Shown here: positions 33,168 through 40,460 of the stretch, in pieces | Numbering within the stretch: position 1 is the first letter of the stretch | Layout of the letters: each line of letters begins with the position of its first letter | Origin: Sandaracinaceae bacterium | Lineage (GTDB): Bacteria > Myxococcota_A > Polyangia > Polyangiales > Sandaracinaceae | Direction of reading: 5' to 3' | NCBI GenBank assembly: GCA_004213565.1 | Contig: SHBB01000007.1 | Location: 1-40,460 of the forward strand | DNA: 40,460 nucleotides | Translations under genes and position numbers: made by a program | Notes under the pieces: model-generated | Seen by the model: only the letters and a program-made list of their open reading frames with translations | Told to the model about the DNA's origin: nothing | Databases searched by the model: none

Positions 33168-35594
33168 GTGCGCCTCTGCGTCTCCTTGTCGGTCCTCCTC
33201 GCGACGCTGGCCGTCGTCGCGCCGGCGCGCGCGCAGCGGATCCAGACCATCGCCCGCGTGATCGCGACGAGCGACGTCGACGGCCGCTTCGCGCGCCCGA
33301 TCTGCGATCGCGGCGACGACCTCCGCGCCTCGGATCACGCGGCCTTCACGTATGCGCTGCACCGCACCGCGCGTGATCCCGACCAGCCGATGGTGGTCGA
33401 CATGGGCGGGCTGCTGACCCCGCACGGCGTCGCGCGCTACGCGGCGGCCGAGCGCCCCAGCTCGCTCGCGGTGATGGTGCGCGACCTCGGCTACCGCGCG
33501 CTCGGGTTCGGGCTCAACGATCTCGCGGCGCCCCGAGAGGGCATGCTGAACGTCGTCCGCGAGCTGCGCGAGCGGGGCATCCCCATGATCGCCTCGAACC
33601 TGCGCTGCGGGGAGGAGGCGGCGGCGCTCTGCGAGCTGCTCGTGGACGCGAGCGACGGCCCGTCGATGCACGTGGTCAACGGTCGGCGCATGGCGGTGCT
33701 GTCGGTGCTGCGGACCAACGCGACCGATCTGGTGGCGCCCGATCGAGCCGGGGGCGTCCACTTCGATCCTCCGAAGGAGACCCTCGAGCGCCTCACGCGG
33801 CTCGCGCGCGATCAGGGCGCGGAGTTCGTCATCGCCATCGTCGACGCGCAGATCGCCGGGGGCCCGATCGCGCTCGCCACCGAGCTCGGCGACTCCCGCA
33901 ACAGCCCGAACCTCCTGCTCGTGTCGGGCGACGACGACATCCTCTTCGCGCGCCCGTCGACGGTGCGGCCGGTGCTCGTCGGCACGCCCACCCAGGACGC
34001 GGTCGAGGTGCGCATCCGCGAGAGCAACGAGATCCGCGACGGCTACGAGATGCTCGCGCAGCCCCTCGAGGGCAGAGGCATCACCGTCGGCGAGCCCGTG
34101 CTCGACTGGATCGACCGCATCGGGGAGAGCTACTGCGCCGCGTGGGGGCGGCCTCTCGCGGGCGGACGGATCGCCGCGGACGAGGAGATGACCTTCGACG
34201 CCATGCTGGAGCTCGTCGCGCGCATCATGCGTGAGCGCACCGGCGCGGACGTCGCCGTCCTCAACCGCCAGGCGCTCGACGGGCGGTGGCGGCCGGCGCA
34301 CGCCGACGCGCTGACCGCAAGCGACGTCTTCATCGCCATCGAGTACGACGAGCCGCTCGAGGTCGCGGCGGTCAACGACACGTGGTTGACGCGGCTCGCG
34401 CGCGCGGCGCAGGACGGCGGGCGCTTCGTGACGCCGGGGCTGACCTGGACGGGCACGGGGGCCGCGACCCGGGTGAAGGTGGGCGGTCACGCGACCGAGG
34501 GCCGCGCGAGCTACCGCGTCGTGACCATCCGGTTCCTGGCCGCGGGGGGAGACGGGCTGCTGCCCGCGCTCCCGTCTGGCTCGAGCTGGGAGATCGTTCC
34601 GTCCGCAGGGCAGGGCGACGACGACGAGACGGCGACGCTCCGCAACGTGGCGCTCGACCACTTGCAAGAGCCGAGCGACCAGGATCCCCGTCAGGCGCTC
34701 GGAGATCCGGACGCCACGCTCGAGTGGGTCTTCCGCGCCGACGCGGATCTGACCTTCGCCGGCTCGAGCATCGACAACCCCCAGCGCCGCTGCCCCTTCG
34801 ATCCTCTCGATCCGCCGCCGGACGCGAGCGTGACCTGCGATCCGATGAGCGGCCTCGTGGTCGACGCCGAGGGGAACCCGACGAGCGCCTACTCGACGAC
34901 CCAGCTGACGCAGTCGGACGTGATGACCTTCGGCTTCAACCTGGACCTCGCGGCCAACGCCGCGGCGCCCGACTGGACCTGGCAGAACACGGGGAGCGTG
35001 CTCTACCGGACCGCGTGGACGGAGACGGCGCAGACCTTCACCGAGGCGGCCGATCAGATCCGGGCTCGCTCCGCGCTCTCCTGGCGAGGCCTGCGCGGGG
35101 GCGACGCCGAGCTGTGGTACCTGCCCGATCCGACCGTCGACCTCTTCATCGAGTCGGAGATCACCGAGCCCGACAACCGGGACTATCACTGGTTCCTGAC
35201 CCGCCCGACGCTCGGCTTCCGCTTCCAGCTGCGGGACAAGCTCCAGCTCCAGCTCAACGGCGGCTTCCAGGTCCAGCTCTTCGACCCCGAGCGCGAGGTC
35301 GAGCCCGGTGTCGGCGCCACCCTGACCCTGCAGCCGTGGGATCTGCTGAAGGTCGAGAGCCGCTTCGCGCGCCTCGGCTTCACGTTCGATTACTTCCTCG
35401 CCGATCTCGGGGACGACAACCGAGGCGCGCTCCGTGGCTCGCTCGACGCATCCTACGATCTCGCGGGCCCGCTCGCGCTCGCGTTCCGGATGGAGCTGCT
35501 GCTGCAGCACGAGCGCAACCAGGACGTCGGCGCGGCGGTGAGCATCACGGCGGGGATCCGCCTGGGCAGCCTGGGCCGCGCCGTCGGGCCCTGA
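33168..35594 (+). CDS. Degenerate 5'-nucleotidase-like domain fused to an outer-membrane barrel
   Basis: An 808-residue protein from a GTG start with a signal peptide (LCVSLSVLLATLAVVAPARAQ). Residues about 28-480 follow the layout of UshA/5'-nucleotidases: a metallophosphatase-like half, then a C-terminal nucleotidase-like half (GADVAVLNRQALDGRW ... LTASDVFIAIEYDEPLEVAAVND). The usual metal ligands are mostly lost: D-x-H becomes D36-V-D38, GD becomes GG (DMGG, 78-81), and GNHE becomes LND (N117-D118). The last ~250 residues alternate like barrel strands (YHWFLTRPTLGFRFQLRDKLQLQLNGGFQVQL, LLKVESRFARLGFTFDYFL) and end near SITAGIRLGSLGRAVGP. It may be an inactive surface receptor or scaffold. 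It follows the AIM24 triplet without a gap. Confidence 0.65.
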   Translation: MRLCVSLSVLLATLAVVAPARAQRIQTIARVIATSDVDGRFARPICDRGDDLRASDHAAFTYALHRTARDPDQPMVVDMGGLLTPHGVARYAAAERPSSLAVMVRDLGYRALGFGLNDLAAPREGMLNVVRELRERGIPMIASNLRCGEEAAALCELLVDASDGPSMHVVNGRRMAVLSVLRTNATDLVAPDRAGGVHFDPPKETLERLTRLARDQGAEFVIAIVDAQIAGGPIALATELGDSRNSPNLLLVSGDDDILFARPSTVRPVLVGTPTQDAVEVRIRESNEIRDGYEMLAQPLEGRGITVGEPVLDWIDRIGESYCAAWGRPLAGGRIAADEEMTFDAMLELVARIMRERTGADVAVLNRQALDGRWRPAHADALTASDVFIAIEYDEPLEVAAVNDTWLTRLARAAQDGGRFVTPGLTWTGTGAATRVKVGGHATEGRASYRVVTIRFLAAGGDGLLPALPSGSSWEIVPSAGQGDDDETATLRNVALDHLQEPSDQDPRQALGDPDATLEWVFRADADLTFAGSSIDNPQRRCPFDPLDPPPDASVTCDPMSGLVVDAEGNPTSAYSTTQLTQSDVMTFGFNLDLAANAAAPDWTWQNTGSVLYRTAWTETAQTFTEAADQIRARSALSWRGLRGGDAELWYLPDPTVDLFIESEITEPDNRDYHWFLTRPTLGFRFQLRDKLQLQLNGGFQVQLFDPEREVEPGVGATLTLQPWDLLKVESRFARLGFTFDYFLADLGDDNRGALRGSLDASYDLAGPLALAFRMELLLQHERNQDVGAAVSITAGIRLGSLGRAVGP

Positions 35595-35598
35595 TCGA

Positions 35599-35970
35599 TC
35601 AGACCTCGGCGGGTCGCGTGTCGGCGACGCGGCCGGGCTCGTGCCCCCCGCGCAGGTGCGCGACGAGCAGGCAGAGCATCGTCAGCATCGAGATGATCAG
35701 CGCGGCGACGAGGTTGTTGAGCGCCTCGTCCAGCCCGACGAGGAAGAGCCCGTCGTCGCCCGCGGTCTGGATGTACTCCGCCGCGGCCTGCAGGCCCGTG
35801 ACCGTGCCGAGCGCGCCGGCGGCCAGGGTCAGGCCGATCAACCAGGCCGCGGTGGTCACCCGGCGGCGTTCGGGGCTCCGGATCTGGCGAACGCCCACGA
35901 AGAGCGCGGCCAGACCGAAGGCGAGGGTGGGGATGATGCCGAAGCCGGCCTCGTGAATGAACTGAAACAT
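35599..35970 (-). CDS. Small MotA/TolQ/ExbB-like membrane protein
   Basis: A 123-residue membrane protein with a near-perfect ribosome site (AGGAGGACAC before the ATG at 35970). Three hydrophobic segments are seen: FGIIPTLAFGLAALFVGV, AAWLIGLTLAAGALGTVTGL and LVAALIISMLTMLCLLVAHL. The middle one, with GALGTVTGL followed by GLDEALNNLVAAL, resembles the ExbB/TolQ/MotA proton-channel signature (GLLGTVxG ... eAL). It is shorter than those proteins and no ExbD partner lies beside it. The frame extends to 36156, but those residues are Arg-rich shadow sequence. Its 3' end nearly touches the convergent barrel gene. Confidence 0.7.
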   Translation of the reverse strand: MFQFIHEAGFGIIPTLAFGLAALFVGVRQIRSPERRRVTTAAWLIGLTLAAGALGTVTGLQAAAEYIQTAGDDGLFLVGLDEALNNLVAALIISMLTMLCLLVAHLRGGHEPGRVADTRPAEV

Positions 35971-36020
35971 GTGTCCTCCTGCCAGCTCCGACAGCCGACC
36001 GTCGGACGCGTTCCGACGTT

Positions 36021-36413
36021 CTACTCGCGGAAGACGCAGCCCATCGCGGTGCCGCCCGCGCCGCGCACCTCGAGCTCCACGCAGCTGTAGGCGGGCACGG
36101 CGGCGGTGGTGTCGGTGGCCGCTTCGGCCGGCCGGCACTCGGCGTCGCTGCCGCACTCGACGACGCAGATGCCGCCGTCCGTCTCGACGCAGCGGCTCCC
36201 CGCGAGGCAGTCCTCGTCGGAGTCACAGCCGTTGGCGCAGTACCCCGCGGGCCAGTTCTCGCCGTCCCGACACACGGACTGGATGTCGCAGTCCGCGCTC
36301 GTGACGCAGGCGCCACCGACCCAGTCGCCGCCGTTCCCGACCGCGCTGTTGCAGCCGACGACGGCGAGGGCGACGAGGGGCAGCATCCACCAGGCGAGTC
36401 TCTTCTCGAGCAT
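36021..36413 (-). CDS. Small Cys-rich lipoprotein
   Basis: A 130-residue lipoprotein: MLEKRLAWWMLPLVALAVVGC gives a signal peptide with lipobox VVGC (C21). The mature part has spaced Cys modules (CVTSADCDIQSVC, CANGCDSDEDCLAGSRC, CVVECGSDAEC), of the same C-x4-D/E-C-x5-C style as in the 4663 and 14524 lipoproteins. Disulfide-linked and probably on the cell surface. The start ATG at 36413 is preceded by AAGGAGAG. Function is unknown. It lies upstream of the ExbB-like gene on the same strand, 50 bases apart. Confidence 0.8.
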   Translation of the reverse strand: MLEKRLAWWMLPLVALAVVGCNSAVGNGGDWVGGACVTSADCDIQSVCRDGENWPAGYCANGCDSDEDCLAGSRCVETDGGICVVECGSDAECRPAEAATDTTAAVPAYSCVELEVRGAGGTAMGCVFRE

Positions 36414-36454
36414 TCCGCTCTCCTTTCGGCGCGGGGGTGCCGCGCGAGGCGCGG

Positions 36455-36484
36455 ATCCTACGCAAATCACGGCGGTTTTGTCGA
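36455..36484 (-). promoter_or_regulatory. Sigma-70-like promoter of the Cys-rich lipoprotein gene
   Basis: On the minus strand TCGACA (36484-36479), an 18-base spacer and TAGGAT (36460-36455), ending 41 bases before the ATG at 36413. Five of six and four of six matches to consensus in a GC-rich genome make it a fair candidate. On the plus strand TATAGT at 36514-36519 may be the -10 of the divergent gene. Confidence 0.4.
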
Positions 36485-36557
36485 GTGGTGGAAAATACTA
36501 CCCCGGGCGGCCGTATAGTGTGGTTTGCTTCCCCGGAACAGTGAGAGAGGAGTCCGC

Positions 36558-36896
36558 ATGGGTGACAAGAAACTGAAGGACGAAGACATCTCGAGTGAGC
36601 GCCGCGTGGGTCGGCGTGGTGCCCTCGGCATCCTCGGCGTCGGCCTGGCCGGCAGCGCCGTCGCGGTGGCGGCGGGCGTGGCGGCTCCTGCGCCGGCGGC
36701 GGCCAAGGCGAGCGACAGCGACTCGGGCGGCGGCTCCGATCCGGCCGGTCGCGGTCGCACCGGTCACACCGATCGTGACAGCGGCTCGCAGGCGGACGCG
36801 GCGGGGCGCGGCGTCTGCGCCGAGCGTGGTCACACCGACAGCGACACCGGCGGCAACGCCGACGCTGCAGGTGGCGGTCGCGGTCCCTGCCGCTGA
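36558..36896 (+). CDS. Small exported protein with three Asp/Gly repeats and Tat-like signal
   Basis: A 112-residue protein. The N-terminus has a charged region and VGRRGALGILGVGLAGSAVAVAAG, consistent with a twin-arginine signal (R19-R20) followed by a hydrophobic core and an Ala-rich cleavage region near residue 50. The mature ~60 residues consist of three tandem units starting at D53, D72 and D94, consensus D-x-D-[ST]-G-x-x-[SA]-D-[PA]-A-G-[RG]-G, the first two ending in G-H-T. Only two Cys (C87, C111). The D-x-D-x-G pattern suggests metal binding, unproven. AGAGAGGAG precedes the ATG at 36558; the frame start at 36525 lacks this. No family recognised. Confidence 0.7.
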   Translation: MGDKKLKDEDISSERRVGRRGALGILGVGLAGSAVAVAAGVAAPAPAAAKASDSDSGGGSDPAGRGRTGHTDRDSGSQADAAGRGVCAERGHTDSDTGGNADAAGGGRGPCR

Positions 36897-36939
36897 TCTG
36901 AGAGCCGGAACCTGAGCGCGCCGCGGGCGTCTCGTCCCC

Positions 36940-37599
36940 GTGCGCCGCGGCTCCGCCCTCGCGATCGCGTCGGTCGTCCTCTTCGTGACGGCCGGCGCGT
37001 TCGTGCGTCTGGCCCGCCCCGCGCCGCCGAGGGTCCGGGCGGGGCTGACCAAGGGCGCACCAAAAGACGTGACCCCCGCCTGGTTCGGTCACTGGATCTG
37101 GAGCGCCGCGATCGAAGGCGACGAGATGGTGACCCGGATCACGCCTTCGGACCTCGTGACCAAGGTCGGGCCCACGGGGTGGCCGGGCTGCCCGCCAGGC
37201 ATCGTCTGCACCCGTCACGGTGTGCGCAGCCTGGTGTTCGGCGAGGACGGCACGTTCCTCTATGCCGCGCACCCGTGGACCTCGTCGGACTTCCAGCAGC
37301 GCGGCAGCTGGATCGACGGCGCCGTCCAGGTCGACAGCAGCTTCTCCTGCGCGCACCCACGCTGGCGCGCCCCACCCACGCCGCTGACCCCCGTGCACGC
37401 CGAGCGCCGCGGCGCCCGCCTGTGGGTCGCCATCGGCCACGACGAAGACGCCCCGCTCCCCTTCGCACCGCGACCCACGGGCCGCTGGTGGGTCTTCCGA
37501 CGCGTCAGCCGCAGCCGCTTCGCCGCGCTCTTCCCGCGCCTCTGCCAGCCCGAGCCCAGCGCGTCCTGCCACTGGCTCTGCTTCGCGCCCCTACCCTGA
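36940..37599 (+). CDS. Membrane-anchored or secreted hypothetical protein
   Basis: A 219-residue protein from a GTG start. Residues 5-25 (SALAIASVVLFVTAGAFVRLA) form a signal peptide or anchor. The rest contains WFGHWIWSAAIEGDEMVTRITPSDLVTKVGPTGWPGC, SLVFGEDGTFLYAAHPWTSSDFQQRGSWIDGAVQV (a lipocalin-like or META-like sentence) and several Trp and Cys, ending FPRLCQPEPSASCHWLCFAPLP. No firm family. It follows the repeat protein by 43 bases on the same strand. Ends before a large palindrome. Confidence 0.6.
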   Translation: MRRGSALAIASVVLFVTAGAFVRLARPAPPRVRAGLTKGAPKDVTPAWFGHWIWSAAIEGDEMVTRITPSDLVTKVGPTGWPGCPPGIVCTRHGVRSLVFGEDGTFLYAAHPWTSSDFQQRGSWIDGAVQVDSSFSCAHPRWRAPPTPLTPVHAERRGARLWVAIGHDEDAPLPFAPRPTGRWWVFRRVSRSRFAALFPRLCQPEPSASCHWLCFAPLP

Positions 37600-37616
37600 C
37601 ATCGGCTGCGACGACG

Positions 37617-37673
37617 GGGACGATCCTATTCATCGTCATACTCGCGAGAATGACGAATGAATAGGATCGTCCC
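37617..37673. repeat. 57-base near-perfect palindrome between convergent genes
   Basis: Outer arms of 17 bp, GGGACGATCCTATTCAT (37617-37633) and its exact complement (37657-37673), enclose a second 6-bp stem CGTCAT/ATGACG, with one bulged A. The centre holds the self-complementary CTCGCGAG. It is far less GC-rich than its surroundings. It may be a bidirectional terminator, but the arm length and base composition also fit a small mobile palindromic element. No T-tract and no target duplication are evident. Confidence 0.85.
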
Positions 37674-37683
37674 AGAGCCGCCA

Positions 37684-40460
37684 TCAGAGGCGGCGTGGGG
37701 GGAGCACGGTCATCTCGCCGGGGCGGCCGAGCGGGTAGGCGATGGCGCCGAGGCCGCGGAGGTCGCCCGTCACGGTGAACGCGAGGGGGAGTGAGATCGT
37801 CTGGATGGTGCCCGCGGCCATCGGGCTCAGGCGGAGGCGGAGGAAGCCCGGCTCGCGCGGCTCGACCGAGGCGACGGAGCTGCCGCGGCCGATGGAGGCG
37901 AGGAGGGCGTCGGTCGCTTCCACGCCAGCCGGGAGCTGGAGATCGAGCACCGCGGCGTCGGTCTCCTCGCGCGCGGTGACGCTCAGCTCGAGCGCGGCGA
38001 GGGTGCTGCCGTCCCCGGGGTCGCCCTCGACCGCGAGGGTGAAGGGCCCGTCCTGACGCGGGGCGAAGGGCCGGTCCATCGCGGCCTCCACCCGCACGAA
38101 CGCAGAGCCCTCGAGCGGCTCGACGACGACCCGGTGACCGCCCGCCCCGGTGGGGAGCGGGAGCACGGCGCGGCCGCCCTCGAGATCGAGCTCGCGACGG
38201 GACCCGTCGATCGTCACCGCCACGCGCGCGCCCTGGCCGAGCGCGCCGTAGCTGCCGGCGGCGAGCATCCAGAAGAGCGCCTCGCCGCCCGCCCGCTGCG
38301 CGACGTGATCGCGCGCGAGCCCGCCCCGGAGGAGCCGGGCCGAGAGCGCGGCGTCGCCCACCTGGTGCGCGGCCACGGCCAGGGCCAGGGTCGCGGCGAG
38401 AGACTCGGCGGCGTGGTCCATGCGCTCGGACGGAACGACGCGCGCCCCGCCGTCCGAGGTGTCGCGGAGGTGCGCGGCCGCGCGCTCGAGCATGGCGCGC
38501 CCGTACGCGTCGCGGGGATCGGCGAGCAGCAGCGCGGCCGCGGCGCGGGCGAGCAGGGTCGGCTCCTCGGGGTGAGCGCGGAGAGTGCGCCGCAGGCCGC
38601 GTTGCAGCTGGCTCGCGAGCTGCGCGAGCGGGTCACCGCCGCCGTTCACGGCCGGCACGCCGCCCGCCGCGAGCGCCCCGAGGGTGGCCGAGGCGGTGCG
38701 CACCGCGTCCGGGTCGGGCAACGGGAGCGAGGCGTAGCGCGGCATCGTGACGCGGATCCGGCTCAAGGCGGCGCGCGCGTCCTCGTCGTGCGGGTCGGCC
38801 CCGGCCCAGGCGACCGCCGCGGCCGCGCTCGACAGGAGCGGGAGGCGACCCTGGACGAGCCCGTTCGGATCCTGCGCCCGCAGGAGGCGAGACCACAGCG
38901 CCGGGTCCGAGCGCCGACCGGCGAGCGCGTTCGAGAAGGCCACCAGCGCCGGATCGTCCTCGCGCGCGTCGGCGAGGTCCGGGTCGGCCGCGAGCGCGTC
39001 GGGGGCGAGCAGGACCACCCGGCCGCTCGCGCGGCGAGCGTCGCTCGGGACCGTCAGCGAGAGGCGCCACGGCCGGTCGCGGACCAGGCCCGCGCTGCGC
39101 AACCGCAAGGGGTGATCCCCCGTCACGACCCGCGTCGGCCAGCGCGCGCTCCGCACGGCGGCGCCGTCGGGGCCGAGGAACGCGAGCGACAGCGCCCCGC
39201 GGCCGGGGTCCCGCTCGGGGGCGATGGACACGGAGAAGGTCGTCGCCTCGCCCGCCCGCAGCACCAGCTCGTCGGGCGCGTCGGCGCGCAGGCGGCGCCC
39301 GCTCGCCTCGAGTCGCACGGGCTGAGCGCGGTCGGTGACGTTGGTGACGACGACGTCGAGGGACACGTCCTCGCCCGCGCGCAGGCGCAGGGTCTCGGTC
39401 ACCGGGCTCTCGACGATGAGGGGTGAGCCGGCCAGCGCGGAGGCGACGTCGGTCGCGCCCCAGCCCGCGTCGGTGAACGCGACGGCCACCGCGCCCCAGG
39501 TGCGCGGCTCCTCGTCGAAGCTGAGCCGCACTTCGCCGCCGGTGGCCTGCAGACGCACCAGCTCGCCCCCCGCGCCGTCCCCGGGGTGCGCGGGGCGACG
39601 CAGCGCGAGCGGATCCGCGGGCGGCTCGAACACGCTCGGCAGCGAGCCCCAGAGCTGGGCCGCGAGCTGGGCGGCGGGCGCGCTGGACTGCGAGGGCACT
39701 CCTCCTGCGCGGGCCTGTGGCTCGACCTGCTGGAGCAGCTCCACGCTCGCCCGGCCGAGCTCCATGCCCTCGAGCCGGGCCACGAGCAGGTCCTCGCCCA
39801 CCGCCTCGGCGTAGGGCGTGCCGCTCCGCAGGATGCGCCGCGTCGGGTCGACGAAGTCGTCGCCGCTCCCGTACCGGCCGTCGGGCCCGGGGCTGATCAG
39901 CTCCCAGGATCCGAGCGGGTCGACGAAGCCGAAGCGCGAGCTGCCGCGGGCCGGCACGAGCCGGAAGGGGCGGCCCCAGCCGTCGACGAGCATCTGCTGG
40001 GAGACGGCGCCGACGCCCGGGACGGGCTGGCCCATGAGCTGACGCATCCACTCGGAGGGATCGCCGAGCCGACTCCAGGGCAGGTCGAAGCCGTGCTGCT
40101 GCACGAAGAAGCGGAGCGCGAGCAGGAGCCGGAAGAGCCGCTCCCGGGTGATGCGCCGCGCGACGTTGTCGTAGCTGAGCTGCGGATCGAAGCGCTGGAG
40201 CTGCTCGATGGTGAGCGGGTCGCCGCCGAGCCCGGTCGCGCCGGCCGAGCCGAGCGAGCCGCTCTCCGCCACCGACTCGAGGATCTGCCCGTTGAAGGTG
40301 AAGCCGCGCGGGCCCTGCACGGCCACGTCCTCGGTGCGCTCGGGGATCGACGCGGCGACGTACTGCTCCAGGGCGCGGAAGATCAGCGCGAGCCGGCCGG
40401 TCACGAAGCGCGCGCGGGTACGCCACGGATCGTTGAGCAGCCCCTCCTGCTCGGGGTTCG
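37684..40460 (-). CDS. Alpha-2-macroglobulin-like protein, C-terminal part; 5' end outside the window
   Basis: The frame stays open to the window edge (about 924 residues seen). The GTG at 40404 is internal because coding-like sequence (NPEQEGLLNDPWRTRARF) continues upstream. From the edge: a helical region, then a segment resembling the type II pseudopilin C-terminus (DGWGRPFRL ... SWELISPGPDGRYGSGDDF, about 160-200). Macroglobulin-style beta domains follow (SPLIVESPVTETLRLRAGEDVSLDVVVTNVTDRAQPVRL), then a helical toroid-like part, and a C-terminal AALELSVTAREETDAAVLDLQLPAGVEATDALL typical of the receptor-binding-like domain. No thioester motif is visible. Likely a periplasmic or surface protein trapping proteases, if the family call holds. 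Confidence 0.6.
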   Translation of the reverse strand, partial: NPEQEGLLNDPWRTRARFVTGRLALIFRALEQYVAASIPERTEDVAVQGPRGFTFNGQILESVAESGSLGSAGATGLGGDPLTIEQLQRFDPQLSYDNVARRITRERLFRLLLALRFFVQQHGFDLPWSRLGDPSEWMRQLMGQPVPGVGAVSQQMLVDGWGRPFRLVPARGSSRFGFVDPLGSWELISPGPDGRYGSGDDFVDPTRRILRSGTPYAEAVGEDLLVARLEGMELGRASVELLQQVEPQARAGGVPSQSSAPAAQLAAQLWGSLPSVFEPPADPLALRRPAHPGDGAGGELVRLQATGGEVRLSFDEEPRTWGAVAVAFTDAGWGATDVASALAGSPLIVESPVTETLRLRAGEDVSLDVVVTNVTDRAQPVRLEASGRRLRADAPDELVLRAGEATTFSVSIAPERDPGRGALSLAFLGPDGAAVRSARWPTRVVTGDHPLRLRSAGLVRDRPWRLSLTVPSDARRASGRVVLLAPDALAADPDLADAREDDPALVAFSNALAGRRSDPALWSRLLRAQDPNGLVQGRLPLLSSAAAAVAWAGADPHDEDARAALSRIRVTMPRYASLPLPDPDAVRTASATLGALAAGGVPAVNGGGDPLAQLASQLQRGLRRTLRAHPEEPTLLARAAAALLLADPRDAYGRAMLERAAAHLRDTSDGGARVVPSERMDHAAESLAATLALAVAAHQVGDAALSARLLRGGLARDHVAQRAGGEALFWMLAAGSYGALGQGARVAVTIDGSRRELDLEGGRAVLPLPTGAGGHRVVVEPLEGSAFVRVEAAMDRPFAPRQDGPFTLAVEGDPGDGSTLAALELSVTAREETDAAVLDLQLPAGVEATDALLASIGRGSSVASVEPREPGFLRLRLSPMAAGTIQTISLPLAFTVTGDLRGLGAIAYPLGRPGEMTVLPPRRL

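Overview
The window is about 40 kb of very GC-rich DNA. It is almost entirely coding, with many GTG starts, many 4-base start/stop overlaps, and an unusually high share of secreted proteins and lipoproteins. Large Cys/Asp-repeat surface lipoproteins, an FHA-GAF sigma-54 activator, a class II (B12) ribonucleotide reductase, an AIM24-like triplet and a VgrG together suggest a myxobacterium, probably of the Polyangiales/Sandaracinus type. This placement is inferred from gene style, not from a marker gene. I see no rRNA, tRNA, CRISPR array or insertion sequence.

Layout. 1-3584: a truncated secreted coiled-coil protein, a CheY-like receiver, apolipoprotein N-acyltransferase (lnt) and an alpha/beta hydrolase. 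3659-10153: a five-gene rightward run with two staphylococcal-nuclease-like exported proteins, a lipoprotein with twelve copies of a C-x-N-G-x-D-D-D type repeat, an outer-membrane barrel carrying three copies of the same repeat, and a lipoprotein with ExbD-like segments. 10218-11408: a propeller-like lipoprotein. 11475-14296 (minus): YceI, then a compact peptide-modification operon consisting of a BufC/HvfC-like protein, a DUF692 (BufB/HvfB-like) iron enzyme and a small Cys-repeat precursor. 14524-16850 (minus): two lipoproteins. 17001-20304 (minus): a short VgrG and an FHA-GAF sigma-54 activator. 20401-26191: adenylate-forming ligase, PhyH dioxygenase, GH57 protein, GT4 glycosyltransferase and class III aminotransferase. 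26285-29599 (minus): nrdJ with a long 5' region. 30359-33166: a membrane protein and three tandem AIM24-family genes. 33168-40460: a nucleotidase-like domain fused to a barrel, an ExbB-like protein, small secreted proteins and the end of an alpha-2-macroglobulin-like protein.

Most interesting points. (1) The 12272-14296 operon is a bufferin/HvfA-type RiPP locus whose precursor has an unusual core, with EASCS/EASCG repeats where HvfA has EGKCG. The precursor and the neighbouring YceI gene are preceded by matching TTGTAAC-N16-CGTA elements, which look like one ECF sigma factor promoter and would join them in one regulon. (2) The 3659-10153 nuclease/Asp-repeat/barrel run looks like an undescribed cell-surface, possibly Ca2+-dependent, DNA-processing system. 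(3) The nrdJ 5' region holds paired CCACAACC sites exactly 32 bp apart, which are candidate NrdR boxes. (4) A 57-base, comparatively AT-rich, near-perfect palindrome lies between convergent genes at 37617-37673.
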